A DNA stretch of 64,000 nt from Streptomyces capillispiralis (GCF_007829875.1 NZ_VIWV01000001.1:4062501-4126500), one strand, 5' to 3'; numbered from the stretch's first letter, positions 54,801 through 62,822 are shown. Notes: generated from the sequence alone by a model not told the origin. Made by a program: numbers and translations.

Positions 54801-56454
54801 CCCCGATCGGCACCTCCAGGACGAACGCGCTCCCGCTCATCCCCGGCACCTCGTGCGTCTGGAGCACACCGCCGTGCGCGCGGACGATCCCGCGCACGAT
54901 CGGCTCGTGCACCGGGTCGCCGCCGCTGTACGGCCCGCGCACCTCGATGCGGACAACCTCACCGCGCTGCGCCGCCGCGACCACGACCGTGTTGTCCAGG
55001 TACCCGCCCGCCGACACGGGCGTGTTGCCGGTCGCGTCGACGCCCGCGACATCGGCGACGAGATGCGCCAGCGCCGTCGCGAGCAGCCGCGGGTCGACCT
55101 CGGCCTCGATGGGCGGCGCGTGCACCGCGAACTGCACCCGCCCGGGTCCGATCAGCTCCACGGCGCCGTCGACCCCGGCGGCGACGACGGCGTCCAGCAT
55201 CACCTTCGTCCGCGTCACCTGCTCGGTGCCGACGTCGAGCCGCTGGTAGCCGAGGACGTTGTCGATGAGGGTGGTGATCCGGGCGTAACCGGCCGACAGG
55301 TGGTGGAGCACCTGGTTGGCCTCGGGCCACAGCTGCCCGGCGTCGTCGGCGGCGAGCGCGGACAGCTCCCGCCGCAGCTCCTCCAGCGGGCCGCGCAGGG
55401 ACTGCCCGAGCAGGGTGAGCAACTGGTCGTGCCGGGCGGCGAGGGCCTCGTAGCGGTCCTTCTCCCGCTCGCCGAGCGCGGCGTACCGCTCCTCGTTCGC
55501 GGCGAGTTCCTCCGCGTGCCGCTCGCGCAGCTCCTCCAGCTCGGTGACGTGACTCTGGCGCAGGGCGGTCAGCTCGGAGGCGTGTTCCTCGGCGAGCCGC
55601 TCCAGCTCCTCGGCGTGCCGCTGCTCGGCGTCCTCCTTCTCCTTGACCAGCGCGTCGAAGGGGCGCCGGTCGGCGAAGGTCATCACGGCGCCGACGAGCT
55701 GGTCCCCGTCGCGCACCGGCGCGGTCGTCAGGTCGACCGGCAGCTGGTCGCCGTTCTTCGCGTAGAGCACCTGGCCGCGCACCCGGTGCTTGCGCCCGGA
55801 GCGCAGCGTGTCGGCGAGCGCGGACTCGTCGTACGGGAAGGGGGAGCCGTCGGCGCGGGAGTGCAGGACGAGCGTGTGCAGCTCGCGTCCGCCGAGTTCA
55901 CCGGCCCGGTAGCCCAGGATCTGGGCGGCGGCCGGGTTGACGAGGACGATCCGCCCGTCGGTGTCGGTCCCGACGACGCCCTCGGAGGCGGCGCGCAGGA
56001 TCATCTCGGTCTGCCGCTGCGACCGCGCCAGCTCCGCCTCGGTGTCGACGGTGCCGGAGAGGTCGCGGACGACGAGCATCAGCAGTTCGTCGCCGGTGTA
56101 GCCGTAGGTGTCGTACGCCTGCTGGCCGGTCTCCAGGTTCGCGCTGGTGACCTCGACCGGGAACTCCGCGCCGTCGGTCCGCCGGGCGATCATCCGCGTC
56201 GGCTTGGTGCGCGCGCGGGGATCGATGTGGTCGGGCCGCCGCATGGACCCCGGGATGAGCTTGGAGTCGAACTGCGGCAGCAGATCCAGCAGTCCGCGCC
56301 CGACCAGCGCCGTGCCCGGGGTCTCGAAGGCCTCCAGGGCGATGGTGTTGGCGTTGACGACCGTTCCGTTGGCGTTGACCAGGACCAGCGCGTCGGGAAG
56401 CGCGTCCAGTATGGCTGCGAGGCGAGCAGCGCCTCGGGATGGCCTGCTGCTCAC
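51859..56454 (-). CDS. PAS–PAS–degenerate kinase–low complexity–receiver protein
   Basis: 1531 residues from GTG 56454 with GGGAGGAAG upstream. PAS domains lie at ~10-110 and ~150-255, a Glu-rich coiled coil at ~270-345, a HisKA/HATPase-like region at ~350-570, a Pro/Ala/Gln-rich stretch at ~575-1270 with VPPQGAPVPAQG-type repeats, and C-terminal receiver-like modules (~1290-1531) with the phospho-Asp in NLVVMDLM. In the H box the His is replaced (GQSLRGPLEEL), and the HATPase N box reads LAHLVADVAG without the usual Asn. So it is probably a sensor scaffold, not an autokinase. No membrane segment. Confidence 0.86.
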   Translation of the reverse strand: MSSRPSRGAARLAAILDALPDALVLVNANGTVVNANTIALEAFETPGTALVGRGLLDLLPQFDSKLIPGSMRRPDHIDPRARTKPTRMIARRTDGAEFPVEVTSANLETGQQAYDTYGYTGDELLMLVVRDLSGTVDTEAELARSQRQTEMILRAASEGVVGTDTDGRIVLVNPAAAQILGYRAGELGGRELHTLVLHSRADGSPFPYDESALADTLRSGRKHRVRGQVLYAKNGDQLPVDLTTAPVRDGDQLVGAVMTFADRRPFDALVKEKEDAEQRHAEELERLAEEHASELTALRQSHVTELEELRERHAEELAANEERYAALGEREKDRYEALAARHDQLLTLLGQSLRGPLEELRRELSALAADDAGQLWPEANQVLHHLSAGYARITTLIDNVLGYQRLDVGTEQVTRTKVMLDAVVAAGVDGAVELIGPGRVQFAVHAPPIEAEVDPRLLATALAHLVADVAGVDATGNTPVSAGGYLDNTVVVAAAQRGEVVRIEVRGPYSGGDPVHEPIVRGIVRAHGGVLQTHEVPGMSGSAFVLEVPIGGGAGAVAAAPAATVAAIEAPASVAEAAEAAGAGAGTGAAPVPVPATAPAPAPAPAATSVPASASAPVEEGSEAGPGGGRRRARRASVDAFLESGVPGPDDGTESVPTGRRRRRAAAAAEPAPAPLPAQASGEGAVVSGGTGRRRGRPAEDAAAAAAGTAGGAVGAEVELAGSGVSEGAVVTAAEHAAGAAASNTGLGGTVPPQGVPAPAGPRARTGSGEQHALPPALPAPSGGNGTGDASQAEVQLHVPAQASGQGQAQAQAQTAGRRRRALAAATERAAAQEAAPRTVFALPPAEADQGEQTGWAGQPVQSTQAARAAQAPEGPTGTGAGQPGGPGAVAPGDALIDNGRHDAVPQDQADDHTPPQPHPTSAPTGRRRRAVGRPTEDAEQAEVQTSAVEAAAPQVPGVQAPSGQAPGVQAPGVQAPGAPAQWGAVPGQGAPVPPQGAPVPAQGTSVPPQGAPVPPQGAPVPAQGAPVPAQGGASVPPQGVSVPAQGHADVQGQRPAAQPLPAEAPSGQGTPPDGTPAPQQWPAAGDTSGAGTPVPPVPSPPQPTPATGTPLPPEGAPAQRAAQPLPAEAAAPVDPNSTQGRAISVRTLGQGVPFNRQAAQVQQPLPSATPPPHQPGGSGRRRKLGTRPDPGAGNEQGARPHPSADPAPAAPSAPAAAPQQERTPAQPQPQHSPAGQSRITPATEGTGRSYAIGAPDADAAEGPEPLDGPGGAVEVADPPRPQPMDDELPPEPLDNPRRLLVWPAPDVSTQQALSDRGYRPVIVHSREEVDAQIAAFPAALFVDPLTGPITRTALQSLRQAAVAAEVPVLVTAGIGQASRDAAYGADPAVLLKALAPRDSEQHPPRVLLIEEHAEIALALTGTLERRGMQVARAASDADAVTLAGQFRPNLVVMDLMQVHRRQTGGTGIIDWLRANGQLNRTPLVVYTAAVDPMDLPRLASGETVLFLAERSTSAEVQERLVDLLSRIGVN
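53330..53490. repeat. in-frame tandem repeats in the sensor gene
   Basis: Short units coding VPPQGAP or VPAQGAP repeat about ten times. They sit in the middle of the long low-complexity linker and probably vary in number between strains. Confidence 0.85.
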
Positions 56455-56728
56455 GAGACGCTTCCTCCCTGTTACCGCGACGTGCCGACCGCTCGGGCCA
56501 TCTTGCCAACCTGCCCGCAACGTGTCACGCGAGGGAGTCTAAGGGCTGGGATCGCGCGGGGGACGTCGGACGGGACGCGGGACGCACGACCAAGTGACGG
56601 CGATGTGACGCCGGGTAGCCCCGGTACCCGTAACTGCCTGCGGCGACGCGCCCCGAACCTTCGCGGGACCTTTACGCCCCCTGTGCCCCGACTCACCGCC
56701 GCGCGCCCCCACGCGCTCCCGGTCTCCG

Positions 56729-57277
56729 TCACGGGCGCTCCGGGGCGCTCGCTTCGGGCAGCAGGGGGACGAGCGCGTCCCAGCGGGCGATCGCGCAGCC
56801 GTTCTTACGGTCGTACGTCGCGTCGACGGGACGGCCGGCCCAGGTGCCGGTGATCCGGGCGGTGGCGGGCCCGCCGTACTGCATGGTGCAGACGGCGTCG
56901 CGCGGTGCCGGGGCGAAGGCGTCCTGCCCCCACCGCGCACTCCGGTCGACGGCGGCGCAGGCCCGGGCGGGGTCGGGATGACTGCCGCCACTGGGCCGGC
57001 AGCGCACCTCGTACGTCCCGTCCGCCCCGCCTCCCACGTCGCGCACGGTGACGACGAGGTGGTCACCGCGCGGCGCCGCGTCCTGCGCGTACGCCGCCGG
57101 GGGCGCCGTGGACAGCGAGGCGAGGACGACGGAGGCGGCGGCACCGACGGCGAGGCGCCGCCACGCGGGCCGGGCGGCGGACGAGGGGGCCGGCGGAGCC
57201 GCGGGGGAGGGGGTCGACCGGGCGGTGGACCGGGGGGCGGGCGGTCGGAGGGTGTCCGGGCGGACGATCTGCGTCAT
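56729..57277 (-). CDS. SSI-family subtilisin inhibitor-like protein
   Basis: 182 residues from ATG 57277. A basic/Pro-rich leader and a hydrophobic segment (LAVGAAASVVLASLS) end near AYAQDAAP. The mature ~110 residues keep the SSI pattern: EVRCRPSGGSHPDPARACAAV, then CTMQYGGPATARITGTW and NGCAIARWDALVP, with four Cys for two disulfides. In classical SSI the reactive bond follows the CPMVYDP segment; here the equivalent is CTMQYGGP, so specificity is likely different. The N-terminal leader is longer than usual. Confidence 0.85.
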   Translation of the reverse strand: MTQIVRPDTLRPPAPRSTARSTPSPAAPPAPSSAARPAWRRLAVGAAASVVLASLSTAPPAAYAQDAAPRGDHLVVTVRDVGGGADGTYEVRCRPSGGSHPDPARACAAVDRSARWGQDAFAPAPRDAVCTMQYGGPATARITGTWAGRPVDATYDRKNGCAIARWDALVPLLPEASAPERP

Positions 57278-57455
57278 GACCTGCACAACGCGCCACCGCG
57301 CGGGACGTTGCGCCCCGGCGACGTGCCGGTCGGAAGGGCTTTGCCCTGCGGGCTCTCCGCCTAGTACCGTGGGGGGCGATTGGTGACACCCCACACGGTT
57401 GTGTCATCATCGGCACGCACGATCCGCCCGCGCTCGCGCGCGGAAGGTAGTGCAT

Positions 57456-57546
57456 GGAGGCGTCGCCTAGTCCGGTCTATGGCGCCGCACTGCTAATGCG
57501 GTTTGGGCCTTAAAGCCCATCGAGGGTTCAAATCCCTCCGCCTCCG
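57456..57546 (+). tRNA. tRNA-Ser(GCU)
   Basis: 91 nt with a long variable arm. Acceptor GGAGGCG pairs with CGCCTCC; the anticodon loop CTGCTAA gives GCT at 57492-57494; T loop GGTTCAAATCC. CCA is not encoded. Confidence 0.96.
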
Positions 57547-57556
57547 CCCCAGGACC

Positions 57557-57588
57557 AGGGAGTTCAGCCGATGTCGGCTGAACTCCCT
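57557..57588 (+). terminator. terminator after tRNA-Ser(GCU)
   Basis: A perfect 15-bp stem (57557-57571 with 57574-57588) with a two-base spacer lies 10 bp after the tRNA, followed by GAGTCGTTT. Confidence 0.8.
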
Positions 57589-57634
57589 GAGTCGTTTCAG
57601 CACCTCTTGGCAGCAGCCGAGACCCCGCAGCGCC

Positions 57635-57893
57635 GCGCCCGGCAGGTGTCCCGGTGAGGACGACATCGCCCGGCGCCGGCGTGAAGAACCGCGAGCGCGA
57701 GCAGGTAGGAGACCAGCTCGGCGACGCCGAAGATCATCGAGGCCGTGGTTCCGTCCTGCGTCAGCCGGCCGTTGACCCACGTCCGGATCGCGACGCTCTG
57801 CGGGTCCGGCACCTCGTCCCGCGTGATGCCCCACGGCCCCAACGAGCAGAACGTGTCCTCACGGACCGCGTGGAACCGGTCGCGGCCGCTTCG
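57635..57893 (-). pseudogene. fumarylacetoacetate hydrolase-family remnant
   Basis: Read on the minus strand the frame gives DTFCSLGPWGITRDEVPDP and TWVNGRLTQDGTTASMIF, then AELVSYL, which match the FAH catalytic domain. At ~57690-57705 the frame shifts to FFTPAPGDVVLTGTPAG in the next frame, the expected continuation. Both ends of the gene are gone. It may be a scar of an older insertion between the two tRNAs. Confidence 0.85.
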
Positions 57894-58124
57894 GCCTCAT
57901 GGCCGTCGCCACGGCGGACGCCATCTCACGCCGACTCGGCCACAACCCGCCTCCGACCGGCCCTCACCGAACGTGACCCACACCCCGCCGATCCGGTATC
58001 TGCGCAGGTCACAAGGGGTAGACCTAACGGATTTCACATGACGGCGGCAGTCATGTAATGTTCTTCCTGTCGCCGCGAGCGGGGCCGAAAAGCCCAAGGA
58101 GCGGCGAGAAAACTGAAGAGACAA

Positions 58125-58197
58125 GCACTCGTAGCTTAACGGATAGAGCATCTGACTACGGATCAGAAGGTTGCAGGTTCGAATCCTGCCGAGTGCA
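58125..58197 (+). tRNA. tRNA-Arg(ACG)
   Basis: 73 nt. Acceptor GCACTCG pairs with CGAGTGC; anticodon ACG at 58158-58160; T loop GGTTCGAATCC. Its 3' part is probably the att site of the AICE that starts here; the matching copy would be beyond the window. Confidence 0.97.
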
Positions 58198-58204
58198 CAC
58201 AGGT

Positions 58205-58234
58205 AAGAGGCCCCGGAGAGATCCGGGGCCTCTT
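58205..58234 (+). terminator. terminator after tRNA-Arg
   Basis: A perfect 13-bp stem (58205-58217 with 58222-58234) with a GAGA-type four-base loop follows the tRNA by 7 bp. Confidence 0.88.
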
Positions 58235-58278
58235 GCGTTTCAGTGGCGTACAGCAGCGAAGTACAGCAACGGCTGATG

Positions 58279-59520
58279 TCAGCCGGTTCCCGCCCTGTCG
58301 CCACCGCCCATCGCTTCGGACAGCTTGCCGAGCGCCGCGCGCACCTCTTCTTCGCTTGCTTCGGCGTAGACCTCCATCGTCATGGCGATCTGCGAGTGCC
58401 GCAGGATGCGCTGCGCCACCTTCGGATGCACCTTGAGGGCGACCAGGAGCGAGCTGCACGTGTGCCGGGTGTTCCGAAGCGGGATCACTCGGAGGCCGGC
58501 ACGACGGGCGCGCAGGGCGAACATGCGGGTCAGGTTCCCCGGCTCGATGGGCGTCCCGTACTTAGTGGTGAAGACCAGGCCGCGGGTGTCCTGCCAAAGT
58601 TCCCCAGCCGCCTTCCGGTCCCCAGTCTGCTGGGCACGGCGCATGCGGAGCGCCTTGAGGCAGAAGGCGGGAAGGGGAAGGAAGTCGTCGGACTCCTCGG
58701 TCTTGGTCTCCCGGTGGAGGATGTGACGGCCCGCGCGCTGGATCTGGTGATCCACGTACAGCTCCCCTGTCTCGAAGTCGATCGACTTCCAGGTGAGGCC
58801 GAGGACCTCGCCACGCCGGAGGCCGAGGCAGAGGACCAGGACCCAGGCGGCGAACAGCGGATCCTCACGGGTAAGCGAGTCATCGAGAAAACGGCCGGCC
58901 TCGACGACGGACCACGGCTTGATCCGACGTCGACGAGGCTTGGGGACCTTGACCAGGGACGCCACGTTCTTGCTGATCTCCTCTTCGGTCACGGCGTGGG
59001 TGAGAGCTGCCCGCAGGGCATCACGCGCAGCCTGGATCACCCGGCGGGACGGATACGCCTCGCAGCACTCACCAGAGGCGCAGCATCGGCGCCGAGCCGG
59101 AGCCCGCTTGGCGTCCTTGCCCTGAGCGCAGCACTGGCAGATGCCGGCCAGCTTGGTCAGCCACTCGCGCACGTCCCGGACGGTCAGCTTGTCCAGTCGC
59201 TTCGCGCCCAGGTGTGGGGCGATGTAGAGCCGTACCGATCCCTCGTACGAGACGTACGACAGCGGAGCCAGGTTCGGTTTGACGATGGACTCCAGCCAGT
59301 ACGAGAGGAACGCTTCCACCGTGCGATGCCGAGTCCGTACGGGCCCCTTGCTGGCTTCACCGTGCAGCTTGATCCACTTCTCGTGAGTCTCCTCACGGGT
59401 CTTGCCGTAGACGTACTTCCGTTTCCGGCTGCCGTCCGGAGTGGTCACCCAGACGTACGCGGCGAAGCCGTTCTTGTACGGGTAGATGGACCCCTCACCG
59501 TTGGCCCGCTTGCCGCTCAT
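58279..59520 (-). CDS. int: AICE tyrosine integrase
   Basis: 413 residues from ATG 59520 (overlaps xis by ATGA). The AP2-like arm (GEGSIYPYKNGFAAYVWV), a core-binding domain with a Cys-rich insert (residues ~128-153, seven Cys), and the catalytic residues LGLRRGE Arg, RNTRHTCSS His/Arg, LRHSQIAMTMEVYAEA His and Tyr nucleophile are all present. It should insert and excise the element at tRNA-Arg. Intact, in contrast to the integrase at 34429. Confidence 0.95.
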   Translation of the reverse strand: MSGKRANGEGSIYPYKNGFAAYVWVTTPDGSRKRKYVYGKTREETHEKWIKLHGEASKGPVRTRHRTVEAFLSYWLESIVKPNLAPLSYVSYEGSVRLYIAPHLGAKRLDKLTVRDVREWLTKLAGICQCCAQGKDAKRAPARRRCCASGECCEAYPSRRVIQAARDALRAALTHAVTEEEISKNVASLVKVPKPRRRRIKPWSVVEAGRFLDDSLTREDPLFAAWVLVLCLGLRRGEVLGLTWKSIDFETGELYVDHQIQRAGRHILHRETKTEESDDFLPLPAFCLKALRMRRAQQTGDRKAAGELWQDTRGLVFTTKYGTPIEPGNLTRMFALRARRAGLRVIPLRNTRHTCSSLLVALKVHPKVAQRILRHSQIAMTMEVYAEASEEEVRAALGKLSEAMGGGDRAGTG

Positions 59521-59723
59521 GCCGCCGACCTCTCGGCGTCGGCCGCGCAGCGGTTCACGTACTCGTCGACCCACGCCGGGAGGATTCGCCGGTTGCGACC
59601 GATCTTCACGGAGCGGATCTCACCGCTCAGCACGAGCGCTTTGGTCTTGGACAGGCCGAAGCCGAGCATCTCGGCGACCTCGGCCGTCGTGTGCCACTTC
59701 CGCTGAATGGTCACCGAGGTCAC
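59517..59723 (-). CDS. xis: AICE excisionase (MerR-type helix-turn-helix)
   Basis: 68 residues. One HTH domain (TTAEVAEMLGFGLSKTKALVLSGEI) with the wing (SVKIGRNRRILPAWVDEYV) typical of Xis proteins that bend DNA at att sites. Coupled to int by ATGA and to rep by the same kind of overlap at 59720-59723. Confidence 0.92.
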   Translation of the reverse strand: MTSVTIQRKWHTTAEVAEMLGFGLSKTKALVLSGEIRSVKIGRNRRILPAWVDEYVNRCAADAERSAA

Positions 59724-61062
59724 TTGGTGGGTTCTCCTTCACTTGTGGGGGTGGTTCGGTGAGAGGCGGCGAACCAGGTCTCTGCTGCGGTCAGGCCGGT
59801 TCCGGCGAAGCGCCAGTGGGAGAGGACGAGCACGGTGTCCGGGTCGGGCAGCGGGTGGCCGGCCTCGGCCGCGCGCTCGCGGTGAGGGTTTCGTTGTGGT
59901 CGGCGCGTTCCTGGCGGAGGGCGCCGAGGGTGACGGAGTAGGCGCGGGATTTGGTGGAGAAGTGGCCGCGGAAGCCGAGCATGTGGGCCCACTTGCGCAG
60001 GCGCAGGTTTTCGAGTTCGGGGAGGGCGCCGAGGTGCCAGCAGGTGAGGATCATGCGCCGGGCGTGGTCGGTGACGCCGGAGCCGATCAGGTCCGTGACC
60101 GGGTTGCGGATGGGCCGATCCAGGGTGCCCGCGGTCTCGGCGCCCTTGGTGGCGTACTTGGCGATGTAGGCGGCCACGGCGCGGCTGGACAGTTCCGAGG
60201 TGCCCGCGAAGTCGGCCGAGCGGATGGGGCGGAGGTCGAGCTGTTCGCCGAAGCGGAAGGCGTACGCATGGCCGTCGAGGACCGGGCCGGGTGTCTCGGC
60301 GAGGCGGGCCGCCGAGCGGATCGCGTCGGTGAGCAGGTCGGTCGTGGCCCAGGGTGGAGGGGCGTCCTCGGCGCCGTCGGGTCCGTCGAGGCGGATGACG
60401 GCATGGAAGTGGACGGCGCCGCGCCGCTGGTACTCGGCGACCTTGGCGTACGAGACCTTGAGGCAGTGGCGCAGTGCCGAGCGGCCGATGCCCGCGCGGG
60501 AGGCGAGCTGTTGGCGCAGGTAGGTGGTGAAGCGGCCCCACAGTGCCCCGGCGTGTGCGTTCCACAGGACGGCCGTGCGGTAGTCGTAGCGGTCCGGGTC
60601 CAGGGGCGTGCCGAGGGCGGGGTCGTCGTCCGCGTGGAGGCGTCCGCAGCGGCACCGGCCGCCGCCGGGGCGGTTGTGGACGGGGCCGAAGGACGGGGCA
60701 GTGAAGGTGGCGAAGACGCGGGGGTGTTGGGCGACGCCGGGGCTGATGCCCTTGCCGCCGCTGAGACCGGCGGTGACGAGGTGGAAGGTGTCTTTGCGGT
60801 ACACCTCGGCGCAGGTGGCGCACCGGGTGGCCCGGCGGTTGTTGCAGCGGATGAGGAGCTGTCCGGCCGGAAGGTCCCGGTCGGTGATCTCGCGGACGAT
60901 CTCGCCCGTGGCGGCGTGAACGTCGAGCCGGTGGCCCTCCATCCGCACGGGCCGCTCGCATCCGCCAAGGCGCTGGATCTGTCGGGCGTAGGCGCTGAGG
61001 TCGCCGTGCCGGGCGAGGGACGCCAGATGACGGATGGCTCCGGCCGGAGCCGTGGAGTGCAT
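59720..61062 (-). pseudogene. AICE replication initiator (RepSA-like), frameshifted
   Basis: From ATG 61062 (AAGGAGG just upstream) the protein reads to HFSTKSRAYSVTLGALRQERADHNETLT and then leaves the conserved frame near 59880, ending at 59791. The other frame continues EAGHPLPDPDTVLVLSHWRFAGTG to the expected stop at 59720 next to xis. One missing base in the run around 59880-59883 explains it. The HUH-type motif HFHAVIRLDG is intact in the first part. Either a natural mutation or a sequencing slip; the protein would lack ~55 residues of native C-terminus. Confidence 0.82.
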
Positions 61063-61181
61063 GTGCGGTTTCCTCCTTGCAGAGAAGTCGGGGGTTCCCT
61101 GTGCGCAGGCACCCCCGCCCGGCTTGTCGAGGGGGCTAGACAGCGCAGGCAAGCTGGGCGGGCGGGCCAGAGACGAGCGGG

Positions 61182-61493
61182 TCAGCGGCGGCTCAGAAGA
61201 GAGCGCATGACGACGGCGCACACGGCCACGGACGTGGCGGTGATGGCGACGGCGAGGAGCATGGAGACCAGCACGGCGCCGACGACCAGGACCACGGCGG
61301 CGCCGCCCCCGACGAGGGCGAGCGCGGTGCCCGGGGTGAGCTGGACGGCCGAACGGGACGGCGCCGGGGGCACCGGAGTCGGGACGGCCGGGGTGACGGC
61401 GGTCGGCTCCGCAACGGCGGCCGGGGCGACAGCGGTGGGCGGGGCAACCAGACCGGTCGGTTGGGGCATGGTGGGGATCTTGGGCCGGAACAT
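61182..61493 (-). CDS. SpdD-like AICE transfer membrane protein
   Basis: 103 residues from ATG 61493. Pro/Ala/Thr-rich N-terminus and two adjacent membrane segments (~58-98, LALVGGGAAVVLVVGAVL then LLAVAITATSVAVCAV). The SpdD/Spd family aids plasmid spread between hyphal compartments; membership is judged from size, position and composition. Confidence 0.75.
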   Translation of the reverse strand: MFRPKIPTMPQPTGLVAPPTAVAPAAVAEPTAVTPAVPTPVPPAPSRSAVQLTPGTALALVGGGAAVVLVVGAVLVSMLLAVAITATSVAVCAVVMRSLLSRR

Positions 61494-61513
61494 CAGCGGG
61501 TCTCCCTTCGTGA

Positions 61514-61669
61514 TTACTTGACGGCGATGTCGATGACGGGGGCCAGGAGGCTGTCGGCGAGGAGGTAGCCGCCGAGCAGCAGTGCGGCGATGAGCCACCA
61601 GGGCGGGCGGATGAGCTTGACGCCGAGGACCCCGACGACGAGCAGGGCGAGCCAGAGCGGAACGTCCAT
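61514..61669 (-). CDS. 51-residue AICE membrane protein
   Basis: MDVPLWLALLVVGVLGVK begins a small protein with two membrane segments (5-17 and 26-42) around a PPWW turn. The ATG at 61669 and stop at 61514-61516 are close to the genes on each side (15 bp before the previous, 20 bp after the next). Short Spd-type proteins occur at this place in pSAM2-like elements. Confidence 0.7.
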   Translation of the reverse strand: MDVPLWLALLVVGVLGVKLIRPPWWLIAALLLGGYLLADSLLAPVIDIAVK

Positions 61670-61684
61670 GGCGGTGGTCTCCTG

Positions 61685-61864
61685 TCAGGCCGAGCAGCGG
61701 TGGGTACGGGCGGCGAGTTCGGCGGCGGCGCGGCTGTCGTACTCGGCGGAGAAGTCGCAGCGGGGCGCGGTGCAGGCGGCCAGGTGCCGGTGCCGGCCGC
61801 GGTGGATGTACGAGGCGACGTTCACGGGGCCGATGCGACGGACGTTGCGGAAGCGGGGGTTCAC
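61685..61864 (-). CDS. mobile element transfer protein, small basic type
   Basis: 59 residues from GTG 61864 with GAGAGGAG upstream. Composition NPRFRNVRRIGPVNVASYIHRGRHRHL, then two Cys pairs (ACTAPRCDFS and RTHRCSA), fits the small basic protein between spd genes and the DUF2637 gene in many Streptomyces AICEs. Possible DNA- or zinc-binding. Confidence 0.72.
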   Translation of the reverse strand: MNPRFRNVRRIGPVNVASYIHRGRHRHLAACTAPRCDFSAEYDSRAAAELAARTHRCSA

Positions 61865-61879
61865 GGTGGTGCTCCTCTC

Positions 61880-62587
61880 TCAGAGGTGAGCGGCGACGGA
61901 TGCGGTCATGGAGGGAGGCAGACCCAGCCGGACGCGTACGGCGTCGGGGTCGGCGGGGCGGCCGGTGGTCGAGCGGTGTTCTTCGGCCATGGCCCGGACG
62001 CGGTCGACCAGGGCAGGCGGCAGAGCAACGGCGGGAGCGGGCACCGGGGTCGAGGTGGCCACCGGTTCGGCGGCGATGCGCTTGGGAACGGGCTCAGGCT
62101 CGGTGAGCGGCGCCGGGAGGGCTTCTCGGTCGGTCGTGTCGTCAGTGGCCGGAGCAGGGCGTGTCTCCGTGTCCCCCGTCGGCGAGACCGGGACGGTCGG
62201 CGCTTCCGGGAGGTGTGGTGCGTGGGCCAGGAGCGTTCCGCCGAAGAAGGCGACGGCGGGCCAGCCGGCGACCACGACGCGGAGCGAGGCGGGGACGTCG
62301 TCCAGGTCGAGGAGCCCGGCGGTGGCCACGTTGGCGCCGAGGGAGGCGGCCAGGGCGATGAGGAACCACAGTCGCGGGCCGCCTGCCGCCTGTCCCGCTC
62401 GCTGCAACTGCCTCATCCGGCGCCAAGCGGCTACCAGCAGCAGGTCGACGCTGACGGGGTAGGCCCATGCCTTCCAGCCGTTCTGTCCGGCTGCCTCGGC
62501 CAGGTCGTGCAGGTGTGAAAAGGACAGGGCGCCCGCGATGACGGCTTGAACGATCACAGCGTCCACGCGGGCCAAGTGGGCTCGCAT
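61880..62587 (-). CDS. DUF2637 AICE membrane protein
   Basis: 235 residues from ATG 62587. Four membrane segments in the first ~120 residues with the DUF2637 pattern (GALSFSHLHDLAEAAG, AWAYPVSVDLLLVAAW, ANVATAG), then a Pro/Thr/Glu linker and a C-terminal HTH-like part (ADPDAVRVRLGLPPS). Belongs to SpdB2-type spread proteins. Confidence 0.85.
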   Translation of the reverse strand: MRAHLARVDAVIVQAVIAGALSFSHLHDLAEAAGQNGWKAWAYPVSVDLLLVAAWRRMRQLQRAGQAAGGPRLWFLIALAASLGANVATAGLLDLDDVPASLRVVVAGWPAVAFFGGTLLAHAPHLPEAPTVPVSPTGDTETRPAPATDDTTDREALPAPLTEPEPVPKRIAAEPVATSTPVPAPAVALPPALVDRVRAMAEEHRSTTGRPADPDAVRVRLGLPPSMTASVAAHL

Positions 62588-62609
62588 CGGATCGACTCCT
62601 TCCGCTCGC

Positions 62610-62822
62610 TCAGTCGGCGGGCTTGAGGGCGTCGGCGCGCTCACGGGCGAGGCGGGCCACCTCTGCGGCGTCGGCGTCACCGGGGGTGTGGGCGGCGATG
62701 CGCTCCAGGACGTCCGCCTTGCGTTGCATGAGCGCGGCGTGGTCGGCCGGGGTCCGGTCCTGCCGAAACGCGGCCAGATCGGCGATCAGCGCGCTCACCT
62801 CGGCGATGGTGGGGCGGGGCAT
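62610..62822 (-). CDS. small AICE helical protein
   Basis: 70 residues from ATG 62822 with GAGAGGAAG upstream; the frame is open further but in antisense to TraB. Helical, Ala/Arg/Asp-rich (TIAEVSALIADLAAFRQDRTPADHAAL), sits between TraB and DUF2637. Similar small proteins occur at this place; role unknown. Confidence 0.65.
   Translation of the reverse strand: MPRPTIAEVSALIADLAAFRQDRTPADHAALMQRKADVLERIAAHTPGDADAAEVARLARERADALKPAD

Noticed and set aside
52075..56853. 1592-codon plus-strand open frame opposite the sensor gene
   Set aside because: It is a GC-bias shadow: His/Arg/Gly/Pro-rich product, no domain, no RBS, whereas the minus strand has clear PAS and receiver domains.
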